Shown: positions 1 to 8,319 of the stretch, piece by piece
Layout: the number at the start of each line of letters is the position of its first letter
How positions within the stretch are numbered: the stretch's first letter is position 1
DNA from: Kangiella sp. HZ709
GTDB lineage: Bacteria > Pseudomonadota > Gammaproteobacteria > Enterobacterales > Kangiellaceae
Assembly (NCBI RefSeq): GCF_009674675.1
Contig: NZ_WKJC01000001.1
Location: 1,433,031 to 1,497,030, forward strand
Length of the DNA stretch: 64,000 nt
Reading direction: 5' to 3'
Translations under genes and position numbers: made by a program
The notes under the pieces: model-generated
What the model was told of the DNA's origin: nothing
The model's input: only the letters and a program-made list of their open reading frames with translations
Databases searched by the model: none

Positions 1-1
1 G

Positions 2-106
2 GCAGATAGGATCCCAAACTCCTTAAATCAGACCATCAACGACACTATATCCAATCGCATAGACTATTTTGATTCTCAGGGTTTTAATGTTTACCCAATT
101 GAATAG
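2..106 (+). CDS. C-terminal fragment of an unknown protein (cut by left edge)
   Basis: A reading frame is open from the first bases and ends with TAG at 104-106, giving about 34 residues ending in ...DSQGFNVYPIE. Its stop codon abuts the last codon of the convergent fur gene with no gap, as expected in a compact chromosome. I recognise no family in so short a tail. It could be a chance open frame, since 35 codons without a stop are not rare. Confidence 0.4.
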   Translation, partial: ADRIPNSLNQTINDTISNRIDYFDSQGFNVYPIE

Positions 107-508
107 CTATTTTTTGGGTCTAACGTATAAAACAAGACTGTGATCAACAATCTCAACACCATGCTTTTCGGCAATTTTGTGTTGTAATTCTTCAATTTCA
201 TCGCTGATAAATTCAATCACGGTACCATCGTCCACATTCACCATATGATCATGATGTTCGCCATCATCCATCTCAAAGACCGAATGACCACCTTCAAAGT
301 TATGACGTGTGACCAGTCCGGCTTGTTCAAACTGAGTTAAAACGCGATAAACCGTCGCTAAACCAACATCATCGCCAGCTTCTAATAGCTTTTTGTAGAC
401 ATCTTCGGCACTTAAATGACGCTCCTCGGAACTTTCCAGAATTTGCATAATCTTAACTCTGGGTAAAGTAACCTTTAATCCAGCTTTTTTTAGTTGTTTG
501 TTTTCCAA
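107..508 (-). CDS. fur: Ferric uptake regulator Fur
   Basis: Iron-responsive DNA-binding repressor of the Fur family, 133 aa. The N-terminal winged helix covers about residues 1-80 (recognition helix near ATVYRVLTQF, 51-60). The C-terminal dimerisation/metal domain contains the HHDH motif at 85-88. The two cysteines that form the CxxC zinc site of E. coli Fur, just after HHDH, are absent (the segment reads MVNVDDG). As I recall it, P. aeruginosa Fur also lacks this pair. It is divergent from bamE across 113 bp; a TATAAT-like -10 lies in the gap. Length and motifs fit Fur better than Zur or PerR. Confidence 0.96.
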   Translation of the reverse strand: MENKQLKKAGLKVTLPRVKIMQILESSEERHLSAEDVYKKLLEAGDDVGLATVYRVLTQFEQAGLVTRHNFEGGHSVFEMDDGEHHDHMVNVDDGTVIEFISDEIEELQHKIAEKHGVEIVDHSLVLYVRPKK

Positions 509-542
509 AATTAAAACTCCGATAGCATTAAGCGACGAAATG

Positions 543-548
543 ATTATA
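543..548 (-). promoter_or_regulatory. Possible -10 element of the fur promoter
   Basis: Read on the minus strand these bases are TATAAT, about 35 bp upstream of the fur start codon. No good -35 hexamer sits at the usual 16-18 bp spacing, so this is a weak candidate. Confidence 0.3.
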
Positions 549-573
549 CTATGGCGAAATTGAATGAAAAGTC

Positions 574-598
574 ATTAGTCGCGCTAATTCGGACTAAT
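574..598. promoter_or_regulatory. Inverted repeat upstream of bamE
   Basis: ATTAGTC (574-580) and GACTAAT (592-598) form a 7-bp inverted repeat separated by 11 bp, 24 bp before the bamE start codon. It could be a dimeric repressor site or a leader hairpin. No known consensus is matched. Confidence 0.3.
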
Positions 599-621
599 AT
601 GAGTAATTAACAAGGTTTTCA

Positions 622-942
622 ATGAGAAATGTAATTATAGCTGTTGCAGCCATCACTATCAGTATTTTGAGTGGCTGTGTATACAAGCCAAATATTCAGC
701 AAGGCAACGTGCTGAATCAAAAAGAAATCAATCAAATTCGCCCGGGTATGACTAAAGAACAAGTTCGTTTTGTGTTGGGCAACCCTGTTTTAAATACTAA
801 CTTGGAGAATAATACTTGGTATTACCTGTATTATTTAATCCCATCGAGAGGCGATAGAATTGAAAAGCGCATGATTTTGACTTTCGAGGATGATAAATTA
901 GCCACTATTCAAGGGACTGAGAAACCCGAAATCGAAGAATAG
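622..942 (+). CDS. bamE: Outer membrane assembly lipoprotein BamE (SmpA/OmlA)
   Basis: Accessory lipoprotein of the BAM complex that inserts beta-barrel proteins into the outer membrane. The 106-aa product has a lipoprotein signal peptide with lipobox LSGC (Cys19). The BamE fold follows, with the typical segment IRPGMTKEQVRFVLGNP at about 39-55 and the WYYLYY strand after it. Length is normal for the family. In many gammaproteobacteria bamE lies next to fur or recN, and here it is divergent from fur. A strong hairpin terminator follows at about 975-1003. Confidence 0.95.
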   Translation: MRNVIIAVAAITISILSGCVYKPNIQQGNVLNQKEINQIRPGMTKEQVRFVLGNPVLNTNLENNTWYYLYYLIPSRGDRIEKRMILTFEDDKLATIQGTEKPEIEE

Positions 943-974
943 ATAGCTCTCTTTATCACAAATAATTGCAAATA

Positions 975-1003
975 AAAAAGCCACTAACGTTTAGTGGCTT
1001 TTG
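975..1003. terminator. Bidirectional terminator between bamE and the anti-sigma gene
   Basis: GCCACTAA and TTAGTGGC form an 8-bp stem (979-997) with a CGT loop. It is flanked by an A-run on the left and a T-rich run on the right, so it can end transcription from both converging genes. Confidence 0.85.
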
Positions 1004-1021
1004 TTTTACAGAATAACTTAT

Positions 1022-1255
1022 CTACTTCTTCATGCTCTCTTCAAACTCTTTCGTCAACATATCTTCCATATCTTGAGGGATCTTTTTCTTTGGCGAAAGA
1101 CTAATCATCGAAATCACTTGTTTCAATTGAAGAATATAACGGCTACAGGACTTACACATAAAAAGGTGAAATTTATATTTAAATCGCTCCCAGCGACTTA
1201 AATCACCTTCTAGGTACTCACTACCATTTTCAATTAGTTTCTTACAGCTTAACAT
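1022..1255 (-). CDS. Zinc-finger (zf-HC2/ZAS-type) anti-sigma factor
   Basis: A 77-aa protein with the zinc-binding anti-sigma pattern: Cys4 in MLSCKKLIE, then HLFMCKSC (His-x3-Cys-x2-Cys) at about 30-37. There is no transmembrane helix, so it is a soluble sensor/anti-sigma protein. Its start overlaps the 3' end of the ECF sigma gene by 7 bp, indicating translational coupling. Such partners usually hold the cognate sigma factor inactive until a signal, often redox, disrupts zinc binding. The signal here is unknown. Confidence 0.8.
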   Translation of the reverse strand: MLSCKKLIENGSEYLEGDLSRWERFKYKFHLFMCKSCSRYILQLKQVISMISLSPKKKIPQDMEDMLTKEFEESMKK

Positions 1256-1863
1256 TGCCCAGTCCTCTGGAAGTGCGCAACCATTTGTTGCATTCGATCT
1301 CTTGCCCTATGCAACAGTACTCGTGCATTAGATGAGCTGACTTCTAGTATGTTACAGATCTCTTCCATATCCATACCGCCAACATCTCTTAAATTCAAAA
1401 CCTGCTTTTGGTTATCCGGTAAAAGCTCTAAATGCTTATCAAAGCACTCTTGCAACTCATTAGCCGATAGCAATTCATCGGGCGAAGCATTATCCCATTC
1501 TGAATTGGTTTCATTCCAATGACCGCGGTTGTCAAAACGCGGATCGGTTGCCCAAGATTCATTAACCGCTTCTAGACTAACTGAGCGAGACTCTTTACGT
1601 AATCGAGTCTTAGCTTCATTGGCTACAATCCGAATCAACCAGCTTTTTAATTTAGAGCGACCTTCAAATTTAGGCAAAGCGCGAATGCCAGAAACCCAAG
1701 CTTCTTGCACCACTTCGTCGGCAATAGCAGGGCCGGCAATTGCATAAGCAACTGAGTACATAGAAGGGTAATAGGCTTTCACTACTTTACTAAATAAAGC
1801 TTGATTGTTATTCAACAGGCCTTGAATTAACTCGCTTTCTTCAGGTAAATTTTTGTCACTCAT
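1249..1863 (-). CDS. ECF-family RNA polymerase sigma factor
   Basis: A 204-aa sigma-70-family factor of the extracytoplasmic-function type. Region 2 covers about residues 20-88 (core ADEVVQEAWVSGIRALPKFEGRS). Region 4 covers about 135-190 with the helix-turn-helix MDMEEICNILEVSSSNARVLLHRAR. I chose the ATG at 1863, giving MSDKNLPEES. The open frame reaches 1974, but that extension has no family character. A purine-rich GGAAAAC lies upstream of the chosen start. It is coupled to the downstream zinc-finger anti-sigma gene and divergent from the glutamate-synthase-like/DoxX operon, a candidate target. Confidence 0.88.
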   Translation of the reverse strand: MSDKNLPEESELIQGLLNNNQALFSKVVKAYYPSMYSVAYAIAGPAIADEVVQEAWVSGIRALPKFEGRSKLKSWLIRIVANEAKTRLRKESRSVSLEAVNESWATDPRFDNRGHWNETNSEWDNASPDELLSANELQECFDKHLELLPDNQKQVLNLRDVGGMDMEEICNILEVSSSNARVLLHRARDRMQQMVAHFQRTGQC

Positions 1864-1998
1864 AGAATTGTTTTCCACTATGATAGTCATCATTATTGAT
1901 ACAAATGATGAATTTCTTTGATCATTCAAGCATTTATGACAAAGTATAGGCATATTTTTGTAATTCGCAACCATAACTGATTACTGGAAAATCGAACT

Positions 1999-3519
1999 AT
2001 GAACTCAGTTGCCGTCATGTCTTTTGTTAAAACAGCCTTAGAATGGGTTGGTGCTTTTTTAGTTTTTGCTTTGCTAATTTTGCTATTAGTAGTTCTAGTG
2101 CTATATGTCATTGATAGAACACAAAAAAAACAAACTATTCGTCGTAATTATCCCGTCATTGGGCGCTTTCGTTATTTTTTCGAACACCTTGGAGAATTCT
2201 TTAGACAATACTTTTTCGCCATGGATCGGGAGGAAATGCCTTTCAATCGCGCTGAGCGAAGCTGGGCATATCGCGCCGCCAAAAATGTTAGCCGCACCAT
2301 GGCGTTCGGTTCCACCCGTAATTTAAACCCTACTGGTTCGGTCATGTTTTTAAATGACCCTTTTCCAATCTTACAAAAAGATGCCCAAGCCACTAAACCC
2401 ATTCAGTTTGGGCCTTATGCTAAACAACCCTACGCTGCTCCAAGTTTCTTTAATATATCCGCCATGAGCTTTGGCGCACTTTCACGTAAAGCGGTCATTG
2501 CTTTATCTAAAGGTGCAGAAAAAGCAGGCTGCTGGATCAATACCGGAGAAGGCGGACTGTCCCCTTATCACTTAGAAGGTGGAGGCGATGTCATTTTCCA
2601 GTTTGGTACAGCAAAATACGGTGTAAGGAACGCAGCTGGTGAATTGGACGATGATAAATTAAAAGCCATCAGCAATAATGCTCAAGTTAAAATGATCGAA
2701 TTAAAAATGAGTCAAGGGGCCAAGCCTGGTAAAGGTGGCTTATTGCCAGCAGAAAAAGTAACTGCCGAAATTGCTAAAATTCGAGGGATCCCACAAGGCG
2801 AAGCTTCAATCAGCCCAAATGGTCATCCGGAAATCACCAGTGTTTCCGACTTATTAGACTCCATTAATCACATTCGTGAACTAACAGGAAAGCCGGTTGG
2901 CTTTAAGGCTGTGATTGGCTCGCATCAATATTTGGTTGATTTGATGCGTGAGATTAATACCAGGGGCATAGAGTCAGCACCCGATTTCATTTCCATAGAT
3001 AGCGCCGATGGTGGTACCGGTGCTGCGCCCCAGCCTCTGTTTGATTATGTGGGTTTGCCATTAAAAGAAAGCCTGCCACTGACCATCGATTTACTAGAAC
3101 AAAATGGCCTTCGTGAACGAATTAAAGTCATTTGTTCGGGAAAAATGATTACTCCCTCAGGCGTTGCTTGGGCAAAAGCTATCGGTGCTGACGTCGTCGT
3201 TTCTGCGCGTGGTTTCATGTTTGCATTGGGATGCATCCAAGCACTGCAATGCAATAAAAACACTTGTCCAACGGGCATTACCACTCATGATGAAGAGCTA
3301 CAAGAAGGCTTAGTGATATCCGATAAACTTGAACGCGTATATCACTATCATAAAAATATGATCAAAGCCGTAGAGATGATTGCGCACTCCTGTGGTGTTA
3401 AGTCTGCGCACGATTTGAAAAGAGAACACGTTAGAGTTGTAACAGAAACCGGTTTATCGACTCCATTAGATAAGTTACATCCTTACCAAGAAAACGAAAT
3501 AGAAACGAAACAGTTGTAG
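1999..3519 (+). CDS. Membrane-anchored FMN-binding glutamate synthase family protein
   Basis: A 506-aa protein related to the FMN/Fe-S synthase domain of glutamate synthase (GltB central domain). An N-terminal transmembrane helix (about 16-38) is followed by the TIM-barrel domain. Conserved stretches are GEGG (183-186), SQGAKPGKGG (238-247) and DSADGGTG (334-341). Cys412, Cys418 and Cys423 have the Cys-x5-Cys-x4-Cys spacing of the 3Fe-4S site. The glutaminase domain of true GltB is absent, so it probably does not make glutamate from glutamine. The actual substrate of this family is not known to me. A DoxX gene follows 34 bp downstream. Confidence 0.85.
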   Translation: MNSVAVMSFVKTALEWVGAFLVFALLILLLVVLVLYVIDRTQKKQTIRRNYPVIGRFRYFFEHLGEFFRQYFFAMDREEMPFNRAERSWAYRAAKNVSRTMAFGSTRNLNPTGSVMFLNDPFPILQKDAQATKPIQFGPYAKQPYAAPSFFNISAMSFGALSRKAVIALSKGAEKAGCWINTGEGGLSPYHLEGGGDVIFQFGTAKYGVRNAAGELDDDKLKAISNNAQVKMIELKMSQGAKPGKGGLLPAEKVTAEIAKIRGIPQGEASISPNGHPEITSVSDLLDSINHIRELTGKPVGFKAVIGSHQYLVDLMREINTRGIESAPDFISIDSADGGTGAAPQPLFDYVGLPLKESLPLTIDLLEQNGLRERIKVICSGKMITPSGVAWAKAIGADVVVSARGFMFALGCIQALQCNKNTCPTGITTHDEELQEGLVISDKLERVYHYHKNMIKAVEMIAHSCGVKSAHDLKREHVRVVTETGLSTPLDKLHPYQENEIETKQL

Positions 3520-3553
3520 ATTTGAACACAACTCAGGTTTCAGGAGAATAAAT

Positions 3554-4228
3554 ATGCAGGCACTAATCGAACTTTATTACCGTTTCCATGAATGGTTATT
3601 CGGTAAATTAAAACACCTTTCAGGACTACCAATATTACTAGTTCGACTTTATTTAGGGCCAATACTGATTGTTGCAGGTGTTAATAAATACGCCAATATT
3701 GATGATATTATTAGTTGGTTCGGCAACCCTGACTGGGGGCTCGGTCTACCTGCTCCTGCGTTAATGGCTTACTTAGCAACTTTGACTGAGATCATTGGCG
3801 GCTGGGCATTAGTCTTAGGCATAGGGGTCCGCTGGGTTTCTATTCCATTAATGATCACTATGGTTGTTGCTGCGGTAACTGCACATCTTGATAATGGTTG
3901 GAGTGCTATCGCTTCTGGCAATGCAGAAACAAGTGTTGGAAAATTCTGGTCATGGTTTGGCTTTGGTGATGCAGCAGCCAATCAAGCAGCTGCAGAAGAA
4001 GTCTCCAGTCGCGTTAGCAAAGCTCGAGAATTATTAGAAACTCATGGCAATAGCAGCTGGTTAAATGCAAAAGGTAATTTTGTAATTCTACAAAATGGCA
4101 TCGAGTTTGCTGCAACTTACTTTATTATGTTGTTTGTTTTATTGTTCAGTGGTGGTGGCAAATACTTCTCCATCGATTACTGGCTAAACCGTTTCTTTAG
4201 TAAACATACAACCGAACTAAGTTATTAA
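3554..4228 (+). CDS. DoxX family membrane protein
   Basis: A 224-aa integral membrane protein with the DoxX-like core: an N-terminal helix followed by the LVRLYLGPILIVAGVNKY segment, a helix around residues 75-110, and a last helix near 180-200 (FAATYFIMLFVLLFSGGGKYFSIDYW). An extra-membrane insertion of about 65 residues, rich in Ala and Ser, sits between the last helices. DoxX proteins are often redox-linked membrane partners. Its place directly behind the membrane-anchored FMN/Fe-S protein suggests the two work together. A good ribosome site (CAGGAGAATAA) precedes the ATG. Confidence 0.85.
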   Translation: MQALIELYYRFHEWLFGKLKHLSGLPILLVRLYLGPILIVAGVNKYANIDDIISWFGNPDWGLGLPAPALMAYLATLTEIIGGWALVLGIGVRWVSIPLMITMVVAAVTAHLDNGWSAIASGNAETSVGKFWSWFGFGDAAANQAAAEEVSSRVSKARELLETHGNSSWLNAKGNFVILQNGIEFAATYFIMLFVLLFSGGGKYFSIDYWLNRFFSKHTTELSY

Positions 4229-4231
4229 TTC

Positions 4232-4256
4232 AAAAGGCGCTTTAAGCGCCTTTTTT
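4232..4256 (+). terminator. Rho-independent terminator after the DoxX gene
   Basis: AAAAGGCGCTT pairs with AAGCGCCTTTT around a minimal loop and is followed by a T-run, 4 bp after the stop codon. An identical hairpin recurs at 8198-8223. Confidence 0.88.
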
Positions 4257-4367
4257 GATCCTGCATTTATTACCTTTAGCTTGCTATGAAATAAACTGCA
4301 ACTCCGACCACAAAGTCTATAGAATGAGCGTATGATCCTTTGCCATCAACAGTAATAAATATTCGTT

Positions 4368-5561
4368 ATGAGTAAATACTTTCAACAATCTTTAGATATC
4401 CACCGCTATATGCGTGGTAAATGGGCTATAAAATCCAAAGTGCCATTACAAAACCGTGATGACCTTTCTACTGCTTATTCACCAGGCGTTGCTGCCGTAT
4501 CGAATCATATCGCTAGCGACAAAGCTTCTAGCTATACCTTAACCATGAAAGGGAACTCAGTCGCAATCGTTTCCGACGGATCAGCCGTTTTAGGTTTAGG
4601 AGATATTGGTCCAGAAGCCGCTTTACCCGTTATGGAAGGCAAGGCAATTCTATTTAAAGAGTTTGCAGATATCGACGGTGTACCGCTGGTGATTGATGCT
4701 GAGAGTGTTGATGAAATCGTTACTACAGTAAAAACCGTTGCGCCTACTTTCGGCGGTATCAATTTAGAAGATATAGCGGCCCCAAAATGTTTTGAAATTG
4801 AACAAAAACTTCAGGACATCGGCATCCCAGTTTTTCACGACGATCAGCATGGAACCGCCATTGTTTTATTGGCTGCTTTAATTAATGCATGCAAAGTTAC
4901 CGGTAAAGACATTTCATCCTTAAAAGTCGTCATTAATGGTGCTGGTGCCGCAGGAACCGCTATCGCCAGATTGCTTCGCTGTGTTGGTCATGATCCAAGT
5001 GCCTGTATTCCAGTAGAAGATGTTTTGGTATGTGACTCAAAAGGGATTATCTCTAAAAATCGTGACAACCTAAATAATGAGAAAATTAAATTATTAGCTT
5101 ACACCAACCGTTTTCATCGCGATGGTAACTTGTTAGACGCGCTAAAAGACGCCGACGTTTTCATTGGTGTTTCTAAAGGAAATCTTCTTACTGGTGATGA
5201 CATCAAGTTAATGAATAAAGATCCTATCATTTTAGCCATGGCCAACCCCATTCCTGAGATTATGCCCGATGAAGCACTTGCCGCAGGGGCGTCTGTGGTA
5301 GGCACAGGTCGTAGTGACTTCCCCAACCAAGTGAACAATGTGCTGGCGTTCCCTGGAATATTCCGTGGAGCATTAGATGCACGCGCTACCAAAATCAGTG
5401 AAGGCATGAAAATTGCCGCTGCCCATGCGTTAGCGGGATGTGTTACCAAACTATCAGCCTCGCATGTATTACCCGATCCGCTTAATCGGAACGTAGCACA
5501 AAAAGTATCAGAAGCAGTTAAGCAAAGAGCTATAGAAGAAAAGCTACAAAGACCAGACTAA
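4368..5561 (+). CDS. Malic enzyme, short form without phosphotransacetylase domain
   Basis: Oxidative decarboxylation of malate to pyruvate with NAD(P)+, 397 aa, cytoplasmic. Visible signatures are the N-terminal YSPGVAAVSNHIA (37-49), the metal/substrate region NLEDIAAPKC (132-141), FHDDQHGT (156-163), and the dinucleotide-binding loop GAGAAG (191-196). Proteobacterial MaeB usually carries a C-terminal phosphotransacetylase-like domain and is about twice as long; here the protein ends after the malic domain. The cofactor cannot be assigned from sequence alone. It is a single-gene unit with no clear terminator seen downstream. Confidence 0.93.
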   Translation: MSKYFQQSLDIHRYMRGKWAIKSKVPLQNRDDLSTAYSPGVAAVSNHIASDKASSYTLTMKGNSVAIVSDGSAVLGLGDIGPEAALPVMEGKAILFKEFADIDGVPLVIDAESVDEIVTTVKTVAPTFGGINLEDIAAPKCFEIEQKLQDIGIPVFHDDQHGTAIVLLAALINACKVTGKDISSLKVVINGAGAAGTAIARLLRCVGHDPSACIPVEDVLVCDSKGIISKNRDNLNNEKIKLLAYTNRFHRDGNLLDALKDADVFIGVSKGNLLTGDDIKLMNKDPIILAMANPIPEIMPDEALAAGASVVGTGRSDFPNQVNNVLAFPGIFRGALDARATKISEGMKIAAAHALAGCVTKLSASHVLPDPLNRNVAQKVSEAVKQRAIEEKLQRPD

Positions 5562-5717
5562 TCGTTGCTACACATTTCAATGCGTTCAATAGCTTGATGT
5601 AAATAGTTTGAGCTACTTATCATAATTGTATGTTTTTTGTAACTTTGCATGCTATTGAGCCATCGTATTTTTTATATGCTATAAAATATCAAAAAAATTT
5701 CTAACTATGGGGATTCT

Positions 5718-8192
5718 ATGAAATTCAAACTAACCTCGATTGGCTTAGCAGGACTATTACTGGCCATCACTCCTAATGTTTTTGGGCATGGCGGCGGACA
5801 CCCTATTCGCTATATTGCTGAAAATGGCAAAGATGCAGGTGAATGTGGCAAACCAACGGCGCCATGTAAAACCATTGCTTATACCGTGAACAAGTCCAGT
5901 AAGGGCGATACTATCCGTATGTCATCAGGTAAGTACCATGCTAAAGACATGGATATTTTTTATCTCTTGAATGATATGGTCTCTATTTCAGGAGGGTACT
6001 CAGTCCTAGATCGGTTCCGCAAGCAATCTTCCAGTAATGTTACAACCATTGTTGGCTTACCCGCAGAGTACCGTGAGCGCCTAGCTGAAAAAGGTTTTAA
6101 ATTATTATCTGATACTAAGGGTAATGACGAATATCGAATCAAACCCGAGTATGTGGAGCTTCTTGCTAAATATCAAAAAATTAACACCAGCTTTGAAAAG
6201 AATATTGATTGTAATGGCGGGATAGCTGGAGATTATCCTTGTGCTAACATTAACTTGCAATCTCACTTACCGCTTAATCAAATGAGCTCTACACCTTCTA
6301 GTGGTAATGATATTTGGGGTTATCGCGATCTTAATAATGGTAACGAATATGCGATAATGGGCCTTCTTAACGGTACTGTAGTAGTTAACGTTACCGATCC
6401 TACAGCTCCTAAAGAAGTTGGCACCATTTCGGGTGTAAGTAGCAGCTGGCGAGACGTCAAGGTTTATCAGTATTTCGATTCCTCTGAAAATAAATACAAA
6501 GCCTATGCGTATGTCACAACCGAAGGTAGAGGCGGCTTTCAAATTATCGATTTAACCAAAGCTCCCGATAGTATTTCTCTAGCCAACACTATTAATGTTT
6601 TTCAGACTGCACACAATGTATATTTAGGTAATATTGATTACTCAACCGGCTTGCCAGTCGATGGACAAAACGCTTATTTATATATCGCGGGGTCAAATAA
6701 TGGTAACGGCTCTTATCGTATTTTCGATTTAACCAACCCGATTGAACCGTCATTAGTTACAACCCCTTCAACGACTGGTTACGTTCACGACGCTACTAAT
6801 TTAACCATATCAGACAGTAGAACTAGTCAGTGCTCCGGCGGACATAACCCATGTGAATTGTTTATCGACTTTAATGAAACAAGCATGGATATTTGGGATA
6901 CCACTAATAAATCAAGCCCAGTCAAACTTAGTGCAACTAGCTACGATGGCGTTCAATATACTCATTCAGGCTGGTTCTCTCAGGACAAAAATTATATTTT
7001 CATTCAAGATGAACTAGATGAGCAAAGAAATGGTATCAATACTACTTTATACGTCATGGATATTAGTGATTTAGAAAACCCGTCGATTGTAGGCTCTTAT
7101 GTAGGACCTACTCGGGCAATTGATCATAATGGTTTCACTTTGGGTGATAAATATTACATGTCAAACTACAAACGTGGTTTAACTGTGTTAGATGTCAGCA
7201 CGCCAACCAACCCTGTTGAGATTGGTTTTTTTGATACCTTTCCTGTACCAGCAGCCGATGATGCACAGTTTGATGGTGCCTGGGGCGCTTACCCTTATTT
7301 GCCCAGTGGCAACATTCTGGTGAGCGATATTTCAAATGGTTTATATATCTTAAAGGACAATTCTGGTACTAAATCTACTGATATCGGTCAGTTAGAATTT
7401 TTATTAGATTCAGCCACTTTTGATGAAGCTAACTCAAAAGTTACTGTCGCAGTTTCACGCTCTTCAGGTTCAAGAAATAACGTAAGCATACAATATGCCA
7501 CACAAGGTCAAACAGCCACAGCAGGTGAAGATTTTACTGCGGCCAGCGGTGCTCTATTCTGGGAAAGTGGCGAGTCAGGGGTTAAATACATAGAAATTGA
7601 AATACTAGACGATACTGTGGAAGAGCCTAGAGAGTCGCTAGTAATTGTCCTTTCCAATGTTCAAGGTGGGGCCTCCTTAGATGTACCTACTTTTTCTATT
7701 AACATCAAAGAAAGTGATGGTGCAGTACAAGCTTTACCTGGAGAAGTAACGTTAACAGATACATCCTCTAGCGTTTTAGAATCGACAGCCACTAATACCA
7801 TCACTGTATCTAGAACTGGAGGCTCTGATGGGGATGTTAGCGTAAACTACGCCACCCAAGATGATACCGCAATAGCCGGTCAAGATTATACCGCCGCAAA
7901 TGGCACCTTAACTTGGGCTGACGGCGACAGTACAGATAAAACTATTGAGCTGTCTATAATTAACGATTCCTTAGAAGAACCTGAAGAACAGTTCAGCTTA
8001 GTTTTGTCTGATCCTCAAGGTGGAGCCTCAATAGGTAGTTCTATTTATACTTTAAGTATCATTGCTAACGATGAGTCTACCCCTCCTACAACACCGCCAG
8101 AAAGTGGTAGTGGTGGTGGCGGCGGTCCTATCTTGCCGCTGACAATAACCGGCTTACTTGGTTTGTTATGGTTACGCAGGAATAATCAGTAA
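5718..8192 (+). CDS. Secreted choice-of-anchor B protein with Calx-beta repeats and GlyGly-CTERM tail
   Basis: An 824-aa exported protein. A signal peptide (about 1-23) is followed by a region like the start of parallel-beta surface proteins (GKDAGECGKPTAPCKTIAY). Then comes a long LVIVD-type repeat/propeller region (about 190-560), where phrases such as VVNVTDPTAPKEVG, LYVMDISDLENPSIVG and LTVLDVSTPTNPVEIG recur. Two Calx-beta domains (about 565-675 and 685-790, each with a TAxAGxDYTAA-like motif) follow. The C-terminus is a GlyGly-CTERM signal: a Gly-rich stretch (about 799-805), a hydrophobic helix, and basic WLRRNNQ. In known systems a rhombosortase cleaves such tails. An adhesin or surface role is inference. 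Confidence 0.85.
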   Translation: MKFKLTSIGLAGLLLAITPNVFGHGGGHPIRYIAENGKDAGECGKPTAPCKTIAYTVNKSSKGDTIRMSSGKYHAKDMDIFYLLNDMVSISGGYSVLDRFRKQSSSNVTTIVGLPAEYRERLAEKGFKLLSDTKGNDEYRIKPEYVELLAKYQKINTSFEKNIDCNGGIAGDYPCANINLQSHLPLNQMSSTPSSGNDIWGYRDLNNGNEYAIMGLLNGTVVVNVTDPTAPKEVGTISGVSSSWRDVKVYQYFDSSENKYKAYAYVTTEGRGGFQIIDLTKAPDSISLANTINVFQTAHNVYLGNIDYSTGLPVDGQNAYLYIAGSNNGNGSYRIFDLTNPIEPSLVTTPSTTGYVHDATNLTISDSRTSQCSGGHNPCELFIDFNETSMDIWDTTNKSSPVKLSATSYDGVQYTHSGWFSQDKNYIFIQDELDEQRNGINTTLYVMDISDLENPSIVGSYVGPTRAIDHNGFTLGDKYYMSNYKRGLTVLDVSTPTNPVEIGFFDTFPVPAADDAQFDGAWGAYPYLPSGNILVSDISNGLYILKDNSGTKSTDIGQLEFLLDSATFDEANSKVTVAVSRSSGSRNNVSIQYATQGQTATAGEDFTAASGALFWESGESGVKYIEIEILDDTVEEPRESLVIVLSNVQGGASLDVPTFSINIKESDGAVQALPGEVTLTDTSSSVLESTATNTITVSRTGGSDGDVSVNYATQDDTAIAGQDYTAANGTLTWADGDSTDKTIELSIINDSLEEPEEQFSLVLSDPQGGASIGSSIYTLSIIANDESTPPTTPPESGSGGGGGPILPLTITGLLGLLWLRRNNQ

Positions 8193-8197
8193 AATTT

Positions 8198-8223
8198 AAA
8201 AGGCGCTTTAAGCGCCTTTTTTA
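8198..8223 (+). terminator. Rho-independent terminator after the GlyGly-CTERM gene
   Basis: AAAAGGCGCTT/AAGCGCCTTTT hairpin plus T-run, 5 bp after the stop. The stem is the same as at 4232-4256. Confidence 0.88.
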
Positions 8224-8319
8224 ATGCTTATAGTAACAATCACTCAATTTAAATTTTATATCTCTAAACATCCTAAATAATTTTCCTTATAATCTATAAA
8301 AACTTTTTAGGAATAAATC

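Noticed and set aside
1864-1974. N-terminal extension of the ECF sigma factor to 1974
   Set aside because: The extra 37 residues have no sigma-factor similarity and no ribosome site precedes them; the ATG at 1863 fits the family.
4232-8223. Identical hairpins at 4232 and 8198 as a mobile repeat
   Set aside because: Both sit directly after stop codons with T-runs; they are ordinary terminators that share a GC-rich stem sequence.
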